Assembly (NCBI RefSeq): GCF_012223425.1
Contig: NZ_CP038799.1
Span: 4,944,249 to 5,008,248 of the forward strand
DNA: 64,000 bases
Direction of reading: 5' to 3'
DNA from: Mycolicibacterium frederiksbergense
GTDB lineage: Bacteria; Actinomycetota; Actinomycetes; Mycobacteriales; Mycobacteriaceae
The stretch's first letter is position 1. Every line of letters starts with the position of its first letter. The notes under the pieces are model-generated. The model searched no databases. It was not told the origin of the DNA and saw nothing but the letters and a program-made list of their open reading frames with translations. The translations under genes were made by a program, and so were the position numbers. Positions 53,370-61,139 of the stretch are shown piece after piece.

Positions 53370-54311
53370 ATGAGTGATGCCGGTTCGCCGCCACCGTCCG
53401 ATCCGGTGGAATCCACCCCACCGCAAGCCATCGACGCAGTCCCGCTGCGCCATCCCTGGAGGTGGGTGGCGGCAACCGTCATCATCATCGTGGTCGGCCT
53501 CTTTCTCTATGGAGCGGCCACCAACCCGGCATACGGCTGGTCCACGTTCGCCGAGTATCTGTTCAACGAGCGGATTCTGCTCGGCGTGTTCAACACCCTG
53601 CAGCTGACCGTCTATTCGATGGTCATCGGTGTCGTGCTCGGCGTGATCCTCACGGTGATGCGGCTGTCGGCGAACCCGGTGCTCAGTTCCGTCGCATGGG
53701 TGTTCCTGTGGATCTTCCGCGGCACGCCGGTCTATGTGCAGCTGGTGTTCTGGGGGCTGATGCCGACGATCTATCAGAAGATCCAGTTGGGGGTGCCGTT
53801 CGGCCCGTCGTTCTTCGAGATCGACCTGCAGAGCCTGTCGTTCCCGTTCGCGCTGGCGGTCATCGGCCTGGCACTCAACGAAGCGGCCTATATGGCCGAG
53901 ATCGTCCGCGCCGGCATCCTGTCGGTGCCCGAGGGGCAGCTGGAAGCATCCACGGCGTTGGGTATGTCCTGGGGGCTGGCGATGCGCCGTACCGTGCTGC
54001 CGCAGGCGATGCGGGTCATCATCCCGCCCACCGGCAATGAGCTGATCAGCCTGCTCAAGACCACGTCACTGGTGACTGCGGTGCCCTACGCATTGGACGT
54101 CTACGGCATCGCCACCCGCGAGATCGCCGCCCGCATCTTCGAACCGGTGCCACTGCTCTTGGTCGCCGCCACCTGGTACCTGGTCATCACCAGCGTGCTG
54201 ATGGTCGGCCAGTTCTACCTGGAGCGTCACTTCTCCCGGGGCGTGTCGCGCAAGCTGACCACCAAGCAACTCGAGGCGCTGGCGAAGGCGCAGATGGATA
54301 CCCTGCCGTGA
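53370..54311 (+). CDS. Polar amino-acid ABC transporter permease
   Basis: The 313-aa product has a hydrophilic Pro-rich N-terminus, then five to six transmembrane helices. The HisM/GlnP-type coupling loop EAAYMAEIVRAGILSVPEGQ is at about 172-191, followed by LGMSWGLAMRRTVLPQAMRV. It forms the membrane channel (as a homodimer, since only one permease is present). Its stop overlaps the ATPase start. Confidence 0.93.
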   Translation: MSDAGSPPPSDPVESTPPQAIDAVPLRHPWRWVAATVIIIVVGLFLYGAATNPAYGWSTFAEYLFNERILLGVFNTLQLTVYSMVIGVVLGVILTVMRLSANPVLSSVAWVFLWIFRGTPVYVQLVFWGLMPTIYQKIQLGVPFGPSFFEIDLQSLSFPFALAVIGLALNEAAYMAEIVRAGILSVPEGQLEASTALGMSWGLAMRRTVLPQAMRVIIPPTGNELISLLKTTSLVTAVPYALDVYGIATREIAARIFEPVPLLLVAATWYLVITSVLMVGQFYLERHFSRGVSRKLTTKQLEALAKAQMDTLP

Positions 54312-55090
54312 CGACACCGGAGAAGGCCGCTCAACCCATGGTGAAGGCCGAACTGGTCTGCAAGGACTTCGGGGCCCTCAAGGTGCTCAAGGGCATCACG
54401 CTGGAGGTGCAGAAGGGTCAGGTGCTGGTACTCGTCGGGCCCTCGGGCTCCGGCAAGTCGACGTTCCTGCGCTGTATCAATCACCTCGAAACCGTCAGCG
54501 CCGGTCGGCTCTACGTCGACGGCGCGCTCGTCGGCTACAACGAGCGCGGCGGCAAGCTGTACGAGATGAAGCCCCGTGAGGTCGCCAAGCAGCGTCGCGA
54601 CGTGGGCATGGTGTTCCAGCATTTCAACCTTTTCCCGCACCGGACCGCGCTGGGCAATGTGGTCGAGGCGCCGACCCAGGTGAAACGCGTCAACAAGAAA
54701 CAGATGATCGAGCGGGGGATGGATCTGCTCGATCAGGTCGGACTGGCGGACAAGGCCACCGCCTACCCGGCCCAGCTGTCCGGCGGGCAGCAGCAGCGGG
54801 TCGCGATCGCGCGCGCGCTGGCCATGAGTCCCAAGCTGATGCTGTTCGACGAGCCGACCTCCGCGCTGGATCCCGAACTGGTGGGCGAGGTGCTCGCGGT
54901 GATGCAGAAGCTCGCCTCCGAGGGCATGACGATGGTGGTGGTGACACACGAGATGGGCTTCGCGCGCGAGGTCGCCGACGAACTGGTGTTCATGGACGGC
55001 GGAGTGGTCGTCGAACGCGGGGACCCCGTCGACATCATGGGCAACCCGCAGCACGAGCGGACGAAAGCCTTTCTGTCCAAGGTCATGTAG
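54308..55090 (+). CDS. Polar amino-acid ABC transporter ATP-binding protein
   Basis: The 260-aa ATPase of the GlnQ type has Walker A GPSGSGKSTFLR, the Q loop GMVFQHFNLFPH, signature LSGGQQQRVAIARALA, Walker B LMLFDEPTSALDPE and the His switch VTHEMGF. GTG start overlaps the permease stop. A sensor kinase gene begins 3 bases after its stop, so transport and sensing genes form one transcript. Confidence 0.95.
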   Translation: MTTPEKAAQPMVKAELVCKDFGALKVLKGITLEVQKGQVLVLVGPSGSGKSTFLRCINHLETVSAGRLYVDGALVGYNERGGKLYEMKPREVAKQRRDVGMVFQHFNLFPHRTALGNVVEAPTQVKRVNKKQMIERGMDLLDQVGLADKATAYPAQLSGGQQQRVAIARALAMSPKLMLFDEPTSALDPELVGEVLAVMQKLASEGMTMVVVTHEMGFAREVADELVFMDGGVVVERGDPVDIMGNPQHERTKAFLSKVM

Positions 55091-55093
55091 GCC

Positions 55094-56227
55094 GTGTCCG
55101 CACACCCGCCGGTCGACCCGGCCGCCCCGCTGTGGCGGGCCGCGCAGGTGTTCCGGCTGCTCAGTTGGGGCTATGCGGTGTACTTCCAGGCGTCGAAGAA
55201 CGCCGAGTTGGATCGTCCGGTGCTCGGCTGGGTGCTCGTCGGCGTCCTGACCGTGTGGACCCTCGCCTGCGGTGTGGCATACCTGCAGGGATTCGGCCGG
55301 CGCCGGGGATGGGTGCTCGCCGAGGCCGCGATGGTGGTCGCGCTGATGGCCAGCACCCTGCTCGTCGCGTCGGAACAGTGGGTGCTGGCCAACCAGTCCT
55401 GGCCGACGACGCTGTGGGCGACCAACGCGGTGGTGTCGGCGGCGATCCTGGCCGGCCCGGTGGCGGGGATGGGCATGGGGCTGGCGGTGATGGCCACCGC
55501 CGCCGCCCTCAAGGGCGCCATCGCGGTGGACCTGGTGCGCAGCCCGACGATCCTCATCGAGCTCAGCGTCGGACTGGCCATCGGGATGGCCGCGAACACC
55601 GCGCGGCGTGCCCACGCGGAGGTGGAAAGAGCGGCGCGGCTGAGCGCGGCGCTGGCCGAGCGCGAACGGCTGTCCCGGCACGTGCACGACGGGGTGATGC
55701 AGGTGCTGGCGATGGTGGCCCGGCGTGGTCGTGAGATAGGCGGGGAGACAGCGCAATTGGCAGAGGCGGCCGGCGAGCAGGAACGCGCGTTGCGTCGTCT
55801 GCTCAGCGCGGTGGACGTCGAACCGGATATGGCGGCCGCCGCCGACGGTGATCTGGGGTTGTTGTTGCGCAGGCATGCCACCGATCGGGTATCGGTGAGT
55901 GTTCCCGCGGCCGCGGTCTACCTGGATCCGGTGGTGGCCGCCGAAATCGAGGCCGCGACGATCAATGCGCTGACCAATGTCGAGCGCCATGCCGGTCCCG
56001 GGGCCCGGGCCTACGTGCTGTTGGAGGATCTCGGTGACGAGGTGGTGGTCAGCATTCGTGACGACGGGCCGGGGATACCCGCGGGCAGACTCGAGGCCGC
56101 GATCGGTGAGGGACGGGTGGGCGTGAGCAAATCCATCCAGGGTCGGCTCGCGGCGCTGGGCGGGCGCGCGGAACTGACCGCTCCGGCCGGTGGGGGCACC
56201 GAATGGGAATTCACGGTGCCGCGATGA
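55094..56227 (+). CDS. MacS-like sensor histidine kinase (NarL/LiaS group)
   Basis: The 377-aa kinase has an N-terminal membrane sensor of five to six helices (about 15-165), a dimerisation domain with phospho-acceptor His in LSRHVHDGVMQVLAM (near 196) and a small HATPase domain with NALTNVERHAG and RDDGPGIP. It belongs to the MacS family of actinobacterial kinases, judged by the membrane sensor plus HxHDG box. GTG start 3 bases after the transporter ATPase; its stop overlaps the response regulator start. The link to the transporter operon suggests an amino acid or uptake signal. Confidence 0.86.
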   Translation: MSAHPPVDPAAPLWRAAQVFRLLSWGYAVYFQASKNAELDRPVLGWVLVGVLTVWTLACGVAYLQGFGRRRGWVLAEAAMVVALMASTLLVASEQWVLANQSWPTTLWATNAVVSAAILAGPVAGMGMGLAVMATAAALKGAIAVDLVRSPTILIELSVGLAIGMAANTARRAHAEVERAARLSAALAERERLSRHVHDGVMQVLAMVARRGREIGGETAQLAEAAGEQERALRRLLSAVDVEPDMAAAADGDLGLLLRRHATDRVSVSVPAAAVYLDPVVAAEIEAATINALTNVERHAGPGARAYVLLEDLGDEVVVSIRDDGPGIPAGRLEAAIGEGRVGVSKSIQGRLAALGGRAELTAPAGGGTEWEFTVPR

Positions 56228-56898
56228 GCGACCCGGCGACCACGGTGATGGTGGTCGATGACCATCCCATCTGGCGAGACGCGGTGGCACGCGATCTCGC
56301 CGAGGCCGGTTTCGAGGTGGTGGCCACCGCCGATGGCGTCGGGTCGGCTCGCCGACGGGCCGAGGTCGTGCAACCGGGCGTGGTGGTGATGGACATGCAG
56401 TTGGCCGACGGTACCGGCGCGCAGGCGACCGTCGAGGTGCTGGCGGTGTCCCCGTCCTCGCGGATCCTGGTGCTCTCGGCGTCGGATGAGCGTGCCGACG
56501 TGCTCGAGGCGGTGAAGGCCGGCGCCACCGGGTACCTGGTCAAGAGCGCCTCCAAAACTGAACTGGGCGAGGCGGTCCGGTCCACCGCGGCCGGTCGGGC
56601 CGTGTTCACCCCTGGCCTGGCCGGGCTGGTGCTGGGGGAGTACCGGCGCATCGCCCAGCAGCCCGGCACGGTCCGGGCCGGAACTCCGGTGCCGAGTCTG
56701 ACCGAGCGGGAGACCGAGATCCTGCGCCATGTGGCGAAGGGCCTGACCGCCAAACAGATCGCCGAGCGGCTGTCGTTGAGCCACCGCACGGTGGAGAACC
56801 ACGTACAGGCCACCTTCCGCAAGCTCCAGGTCGCCAACCGGGTCGAGGCGACCCGCTACGCCATCGAACACGGACTCGACCGAGACACCGATACCTAG
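56224..56898 (+). CDS. MacR-like response regulator (NarL/LuxR family)
   Basis: The 224-aa product has a receiver domain (MVVDDHPIWRDAVA; acceptor Asp in VVMDMQLADG; Lys in YLVKSASK) and a C-terminal LuxR helix-turn-helix (158-215; LTERETEILRHVAKGLTAKQ, HRTVENHVQATFRKL). ATG at 56224 overlaps the kinase stop. A palindrome similar to the MacR site lies 23 bases after the gene and before the DUF2339 gene, suggesting that gene as a target. Confidence 0.9.
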   Translation: MSDPATTVMVVDDHPIWRDAVARDLAEAGFEVVATADGVGSARRRAEVVQPGVVVMDMQLADGTGAQATVEVLAVSPSSRILVLSASDERADVLEAVKAGATGYLVKSASKTELGEAVRSTAAGRAVFTPGLAGLVLGEYRRIAQQPGTVRAGTPVPSLTERETEILRHVAKGLTAKQIAERLSLSHRTVENHVQATFRKLQVANRVEATRYAIEHGLDRDTDT

Positions 56899-56920
56899 AG
56901 CACGGGCCCCGCGTGCCGGC

Positions 56921-56936
56921 CGAGTAGTCCTACTCA
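56921..56936. promoter_or_regulatory. MacR-like palindromic operator
   Basis: CGAGTAGTCCTACTCA matches the Streptomyces MacR consensus TGAGTAC-NN-GTACTCA (from memory) except at the first base and at the innermost C/G pair. The perfect core is GAGTAG-TC-CTACTC. It lies between the macR-like gene and the DUF2339 gene, 37 bases before the latter's ATG. Confidence 0.5.
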
Positions 56937-56972
56937 TCCGTTCGGTGCCCGTCATGGGCGACGATGACAGGC

Positions 56973-58868
56973 ATGACCGAACCACAGCAGGTGCTCGCGC
57001 GGCTGTCCGCCGACTTCGCGACGATGTCACAGCAGTTGACCCGCGCCTCGGCCGAACTGACGCAGCTGGCCGCCACACTGGGCGGCGCCGCCCCGGCGCC
57101 CGCTCAGCCCGCGGCGCAGCCGCTGCCGTGGACCTACGCGCAGTATCAGCAGTACTACGCCCAATACCCACAAGCCCAGTACCCACAAGCCCAGTACCCA
57201 CAGGCCCAGTACCCACAGTACGCCCACTATCAGCACGCGCCGGCCGCCCAGCCGGTGGCCGCCGGGATTCCGGAGTCGGCGGTGCCGCCGGCGACCGCGG
57301 CTCCCTCCGATTCCGAGGCGCCGCAACAGCCCTCGCAGAACTGGATCGGCAAGGCGTTGGCCGCCGCCGGGGTGGCGGTGACTCTGATCGGCGTCGTGCT
57401 GCTGGTGGTGCTCGCCGCTCAGGCCGGTCTGCTGGCCCCGCCCGTGCGGGTGGCCGCCGGTGCGGTGCTGGCCGGGGGCCTGATCGCGGGCGCACTCTGG
57501 CTGTCCGCGCGCCCGGATGGCCGGGTCGGGGCGATCGCGTTGGCGGCCACCGGTATCGCTACCGGCTATATCGACGTCATCGCCGTCACCACCATCTACC
57601 TGTGGTTGCCTGCGGCGGCCGGACTGGTGATCTCGGCGGTGATCGCCGGCGGCGGGCTCACGCTGGCCCGCCGATGGGATTCCGAACACCTCGCCCTGCT
57701 CGTGCTGGTACCGCTGACCGTGCTGGCCCCGGTGGTCGTCGGCGACATCACGCTGCTGCTCATCGGTTTCATGCTCGCGCTCTCGGCGGCGACCCTGCCG
57801 GTGCAACTGGGCCGGGACTGGAGCTGGATGTTCGCCGCCCGTACGGCGGCGGGCAGCGGCTCGGTGCTGCTCGGTCTGATCGGCGCCGGCTTCGGATCGA
57901 GCCAGCACCCGTGGCTGGCCGGGGCCGCCGCCATCGCGGCGCTGCTGGCCATCGGTTCGGCACTGATACTGCTGCCGCACAGCGCACACCGGACCGGTCT
58001 GGCGCTGCTCGCCGCGGCAGGCGCGCTGCCCGTGCTCGGGGTGTCCGCGGCGGTCGATCGGGTGCCCGCCGCGCTCATCATCGCGGCGGTGGCGGCCGCC
58101 GTGCTCGCGGTCGTGCTGCTGGGCGCAAGCGTGCCCGGCGTGACATCGGCTGTGCGGCAGGTGTGGTCGGCGCTCTCGGCGGTCGCCGCACTGGTGGCCG
58201 TCACCGTTGCCTTCGACGGTGAGGTGGCCGGGCCGGTGCTGCTGGCGCTGGCCGTCGTGGTCGCCGTCGCCGGACGGCACAGTGTTCCCGCGCAGTGCGC
58301 GGCTCTGGGCTTCGGCGCCATCGGCGGGCTCTACTTTCTGGCGCTGGCGGCACCGCAGACACTGACCACCGCCACGGTCATGGCCACCACCGAGGCGGTC
58401 TCGGTGCTCGTGTCCAGCGTGCTGCTGACGCTGTACGCGTTGGCCCAGACCTGGTCTCTGAGCCGGCGTCGGGACGCCGATACCGGGCGTGTGCTGATGG
58501 CGGTCGCGGCGGTGGTCATCGCCTATGCGGTGACCGTCTTCACGGTGACCGCCGGCGTGCTGATCGGTGGCACGGGCGGCGGGTTCCTGGCCGGGCACAT
58601 GACCGCCACGATCTGCTGGATCGTGTTGGCGGCCGGTCTGTTCGGATATGCCGCGCGGCTGCATCGGGCGGATCGCTCGGTGCCGATCGGCGGCGGTATG
58701 GCGCTAGTGGCCGCCGCCGTGGCCAAATTGTTCCTCTTCGACCTCGGCACGCTGGACGGCATCTTCCGGGTGGCGGTGTTCATCGTCGTCGGGTTGGTGC
58801 TGCTGGGTATGGGCGCCGGCTATGCCAGGCTGCTCACGCAGCAGGATCAGCAGCGACAAGAACCCTGA
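56973..58868 (+). CDS. DUF2339 large multispan membrane protein
   Basis: The 631-aa product has a coiled-coil-like N-terminus (1-40), a Pro/Gln/Tyr-rich linker with four QAQYP-type repeats (about 55-85) and some 16-18 transmembrane helices (125-620), matching DUF2339. The helical part is very rich in Ala, Val and Gly. Function unknown; it may be a transporter or envelope scaffold. The ATG at 56973 is preferred to one at 56964; the ribosome site is weak for both. A MacR-like palindrome lies upstream. Confidence 0.8.
   Translation: MTEPQQVLARLSADFATMSQQLTRASAELTQLAATLGGAAPAPAQPAAQPLPWTYAQYQQYYAQYPQAQYPQAQYPQAQYPQYAHYQHAPAAQPVAAGIPESAVPPATAAPSDSEAPQQPSQNWIGKALAAAGVAVTLIGVVLLVVLAAQAGLLAPPVRVAAGAVLAGGLIAGALWLSARPDGRVGAIALAATGIATGYIDVIAVTTIYLWLPAAAGLVISAVIAGGGLTLARRWDSEHLALLVLVPLTVLAPVVVGDITLLLIGFMLALSAATLPVQLGRDWSWMFAARTAAGSGSVLLGLIGAGFGSSQHPWLAGAAAIAALLAIGSALILLPHSAHRTGLALLAAAGALPVLGVSAAVDRVPAALIIAAVAAAVLAVVLLGASVPGVTSAVRQVWSALSAVAALVAVTVAFDGEVAGPVLLALAVVVAVAGRHSVPAQCAALGFGAIGGLYFLALAAPQTLTTATVMATTEAVSVLVSSVLLTLYALAQTWSLSRRRDADTGRVLMAVAAVVIAYAVTVFTVTAGVLIGGTGGGFLAGHMTATICWIVLAAGLFGYAARLHRADRSVPIGGGMALVAAAVAKLFLFDLGTLDGIFRVAVFIVVGLVLLGMGAGYARLLTQQDQQRQEP
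57161..57220 (+). repeat. 15-bp tandem repeat (four units) in the DUF2339 gene
   Basis: Units of 15 bp (CCAGTACCCACAAGC and variants) run head to tail at 57161-57175, 57176-57190, 57191-57205 and 57206-57220. They encode AQYPQ-type pentapeptides in the linker before the membrane domain. Copy number could change by slippage without loss of frame. Confidence 0.9.
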
Positions 58869-58887
58869 TTCTGGAATGATTCCAGAA
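58869..58887. promoter_or_regulatory. 19-bp palindrome before dps2 (Fur-like operator)
   Basis: TTCTGGAA-TGA-TTCCAGAA is a perfect 8-3-8 inverted repeat, directly after the DUF2339 stop and 20 bases before the dps ATG. Its right half with flank (ATTCCAGAAAA) resembles the mycobacterial FurA operator, as I recall it. It would link Dps expression to iron or peroxide. Confidence 0.55.
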
Positions 58888-58907
58888 AATGGGTGGTTGG
58901 ACTGATC

Positions 58908-59411
58908 ATGACTACGTCAATCACAGCAGGCAAGCGCCGTACCGATACCGATGTCCAGGGCTTCCAGGCCTCGCCGGAGTTGCATGCGAGTCTGCAGCAG
59001 GTCCTGGTCGACATGATCGAACTGCACCTGCAGGGCAAGCAGGCGCATTGGAACGTCGTCGGGACCAACTTCCGCGATCTGCATCTGCAACTCGACGAAG
59101 TGGTCGATTTCGCCCGGGAGGGTAGCGACACCATCGCCGAGCGGATTCGTGCCCTACGCGCCACGCCAGACGGCCGCACCGACACCGTGGCCGCCGATAC
59201 GACGCTGCCCCAGTTCCCGCCGTACGAGCACAGCACCGCCGAGGTGGTGGATCTGATCTCCACCCGGATCTACGCGACCGTCGACACCCTGCGCGGGGTA
59301 CACGACGCGGTGGATGCCGAGGATCCCACCACCGCCGACATCCTGCATCAACTGATCGACGGGCTGGAGAAGCTGGGCTGGCTGATCAGTTCGGAGAACC
59401 GCAAGGTGTGA
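58908..59411 (+). CDS. dps: Dps-like ferritin family DNA-protection protein (Dps2-like)
   Basis: The 167-aa product is a Dps/miniferritin that oxidises and stores iron and shields DNA. The ferroxidase site residues lie in QAHWNVVGTNFRDLHLQLDE (about 49-68), with GSDTIAERIRAL after it. It closely resembles M. smegmatis Dps2 from memory (GLEK..WLI.SENRKV ending). The ATG at 58908 (MTTSITAGKRRT) is chosen over 58893. It has its own palindromic operator upstream, and its 3' end overlaps the convergent cyclase gene by 26 bases. Confidence 0.92.
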   Translation: MTTSITAGKRRTDTDVQGFQASPELHASLQQVLVDMIELHLQGKQAHWNVVGTNFRDLHLQLDEVVDFAREGSDTIAERIRALRATPDGRTDTVAADTTLPQFPPYEHSTAEVVDLISTRIYATVDTLRGVHDAVDAEDPTTADILHQLIDGLEKLGWLISSENRKV

Positions 59412-60656
59412 TGCCGGCGGTGAGCGTGGCCGGCTTACGGCCGACGAGATACCAGGTGTGTATGGGCCCCTTGCCCTTCACGTCGACATCGCCGCGTTCC
59501 TCGAACAGATAACTGCCGTGGATGCGGTCGTAGACGTCCTGGGGCACCTGAATGCGGCCCTCCACGTCCGTGCTCTCCATCCGGGAGGCCACATTGACCG
59601 CATCACCCCACACGTCGTAGAAGAACTTGCGTGAGCCGACCACGCCGGCCACCACGGGTCCGGCCGCGATGCCGATCCGCAGCGGCACCTCACGACCCTG
59701 CTGATCGCGCAGCCCGGCGACCGCATGGGCCATGTCGAGCGCCAGGCAGGCCAAGGACTCCAGGTGATCGGTTCGGGGATTGGGCACGCCGCTGACCACC
59801 ATGTAGGAATCGCCGCTGGTCTTGATCTTCTCCAGCCCGTGCCGGTCGACCAGCCGGTCGAAGTCGGTGTAGAGCTGATTGAGGAACAACACCAGGTCGG
59901 CGGGGTCGGTGTCACTGGCGCGTTTGGTGTAGCCGGCGATATCGGCGAACAGGATCGAGGCGTCGTCGTACCCGTCGGCGATGATCGAGTCGTCACGATC
60001 CTTGAGCCTGGTGGCAATGCTCTCGGGCAGGATGTTGGCGAGCAGCGCCTCGGACTTGGCAAATTCCTGCTTCAGCGCACTTTCGGCATGGTCGATCCGG
60101 CGCATCGCCGACCCCACCACGATGATCATCATCAGGCTTGCTGCGGCCACCGTGACGCCGAAGCTGATCCGCATGGCGGACTCCGAATACACCCCGGTAT
60201 TGCGGGGACGAGCCATTCGAGCGCCACCGCCAGCGCGGCCCCGGACGCGGCCAGCACCGACGCGATGATCATGTGGTCGCTGCCTATCACGAGGATGATC
60301 AGGGCCGCGCCCACGAAGAAGTAGAACTGCAGACCGCTGTCGGTGCCGAGCTGGCTGCAGACATAGACGGTGAAGAGGTACGCGGCGACGACGAACGCCG
60401 TCGCGGCGACCAGCGGGCCGAATCGGTAGAGCAGCGGAGTGGCCATGAAAACCGCTGCGCTGGCGAGATTTATCACCCCGATATGCGGTACTTCCGGTAT
60501 CAGGATCATCTCCGCAATGCCGTAGATAGCCACGATTCCGGCCGCAATCCGGGTGCTGATGATCAGCGTTGCCCGTCGCCTACTGGCCGCATCCGAGTAG
60601 TCCCGACGCCCTTCCGGAAGGTCGGGCAGGCACCCGCGGGGCCCCGTGACAGCCAC
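59386..60656 (-). pseudogene. cya: Membrane adenylate cyclase, Rv1625c-like (one frameshift as read)
   Basis: Joined across one indel the product is about 423 aa: six N-terminal transmembrane helices (about 25-185) and a class III cyclase domain. Catalytic residues are present: metal Asp in LFADIAGYT, Lys in LEKIKTSGDSYM with the second Asp, and DVWGDAVNVASRMES with adenine-site Asp and transition-state Arg. It mirrors M. tuberculosis Rv1625c, including EFLVPPDTG versus EWLVPRNTG. The frame breaks at 60204-60207, where GGGG on the + strand (CCCC in the gene) should be five bases. The first part is a 170-aa membrane fragment, the second the intact catalytic domain. GTG at 60656 or TTG at 60659 follows CGGAGG. 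Function is cAMP synthesis if the indel is a read error. Confidence 0.86.
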
Positions 60657-60755
60657 CAACGGAGCGTACCTCCGGAGGCCGGGGCCGAAGGGCTCGATTT
60701 GGTGGATCTGCGCGCGCGACGGGCAGCGCTTGTCCAAAAATTGACGGATGTGTCA

Positions 60756-60775
60756 TGTCCACCGTTCGGTGGACA
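60756..60775. promoter_or_regulatory. 20-bp palindrome upstream of cya
   Basis: TGTCCACCG-TT-CGGTGGACA has 9-bp perfect arms. It is about 100 bases upstream of the cyclase start and is likely an operator for an unidentified dimeric regulator (TetR or GntR type). Confidence 0.5.
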
Positions 60776-60882
60776 GGGCGACATATTAGCTAACGATTGC
60801 GTCAATATTCGCTAACCACACCTCCGGCGTGTCGTGATCTTGAACCGCCGGCGCGAAATCCGTGCTCCCGTCAGCAAACTGC

Positions 60883-60898
60883 TGTGACTCAGGTCACA
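60883..60898. promoter_or_regulatory. CRP-type cAMP receptor protein site
   Basis: TGTGACTCAGGTCACA is a perfect TGTGA-N6-TCACA palindrome (arms extend to CTGTGAC/GTCACAG, 60882-60899), the consensus of both enteric and mycobacterial CRP. It lies 227 bases upstream of the cya start and 241 bases upstream of the glycoside hydrolase start, so it may serve either. Confidence 0.72.
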
Positions 60899-61139
60899 GA
60901 CCGGTCTCGGTTGGATCCCGATCTTGTTCCGGCATTTCTTTGCCAGTTCCGCATTGAACCGTCTCAATTCGAATTGTGCAGTCCATGACACGAGTTTGCT
61001 AAAAATGGCTAATAGCGCGTAACAAAATGGGCCCAAACAGTACTTTTGAGTAAGTTTCGCAATTTGCTATCGCATGGGTTAATTTCAAGCAGAGTGCGAG
61101 GTCAATGTCCGAACCTGCGCCGTTAGAGGGGAAGTCGCC

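Larger units (their letters stand above)
60657..61139. other. AT-rich regulatory region between cya and a glycoside hydrolase gene
   Basis: This 483-bp stretch has no convincing gene. It holds a perfect 20-bp palindrome (60756-60775), a CRP-type site (60883-60898) and several GCTAA elements (60786-60820 and 60996-61012). The part from about 60930 to 61110 is clearly richer in A+T than its neighbours, about half by eye, in a genome near two-thirds G+C. Such DNA is a typical target of Lsr2-like silencing. Both flanking genes read outward from it. Confidence 0.55.

Noticed and set aside
54227..56290. 687-aa open frame on the - strand opposite the transporter ATPase and kinase
   Set aside because: His/Arg-rich shadow translation without any recognisable domain.
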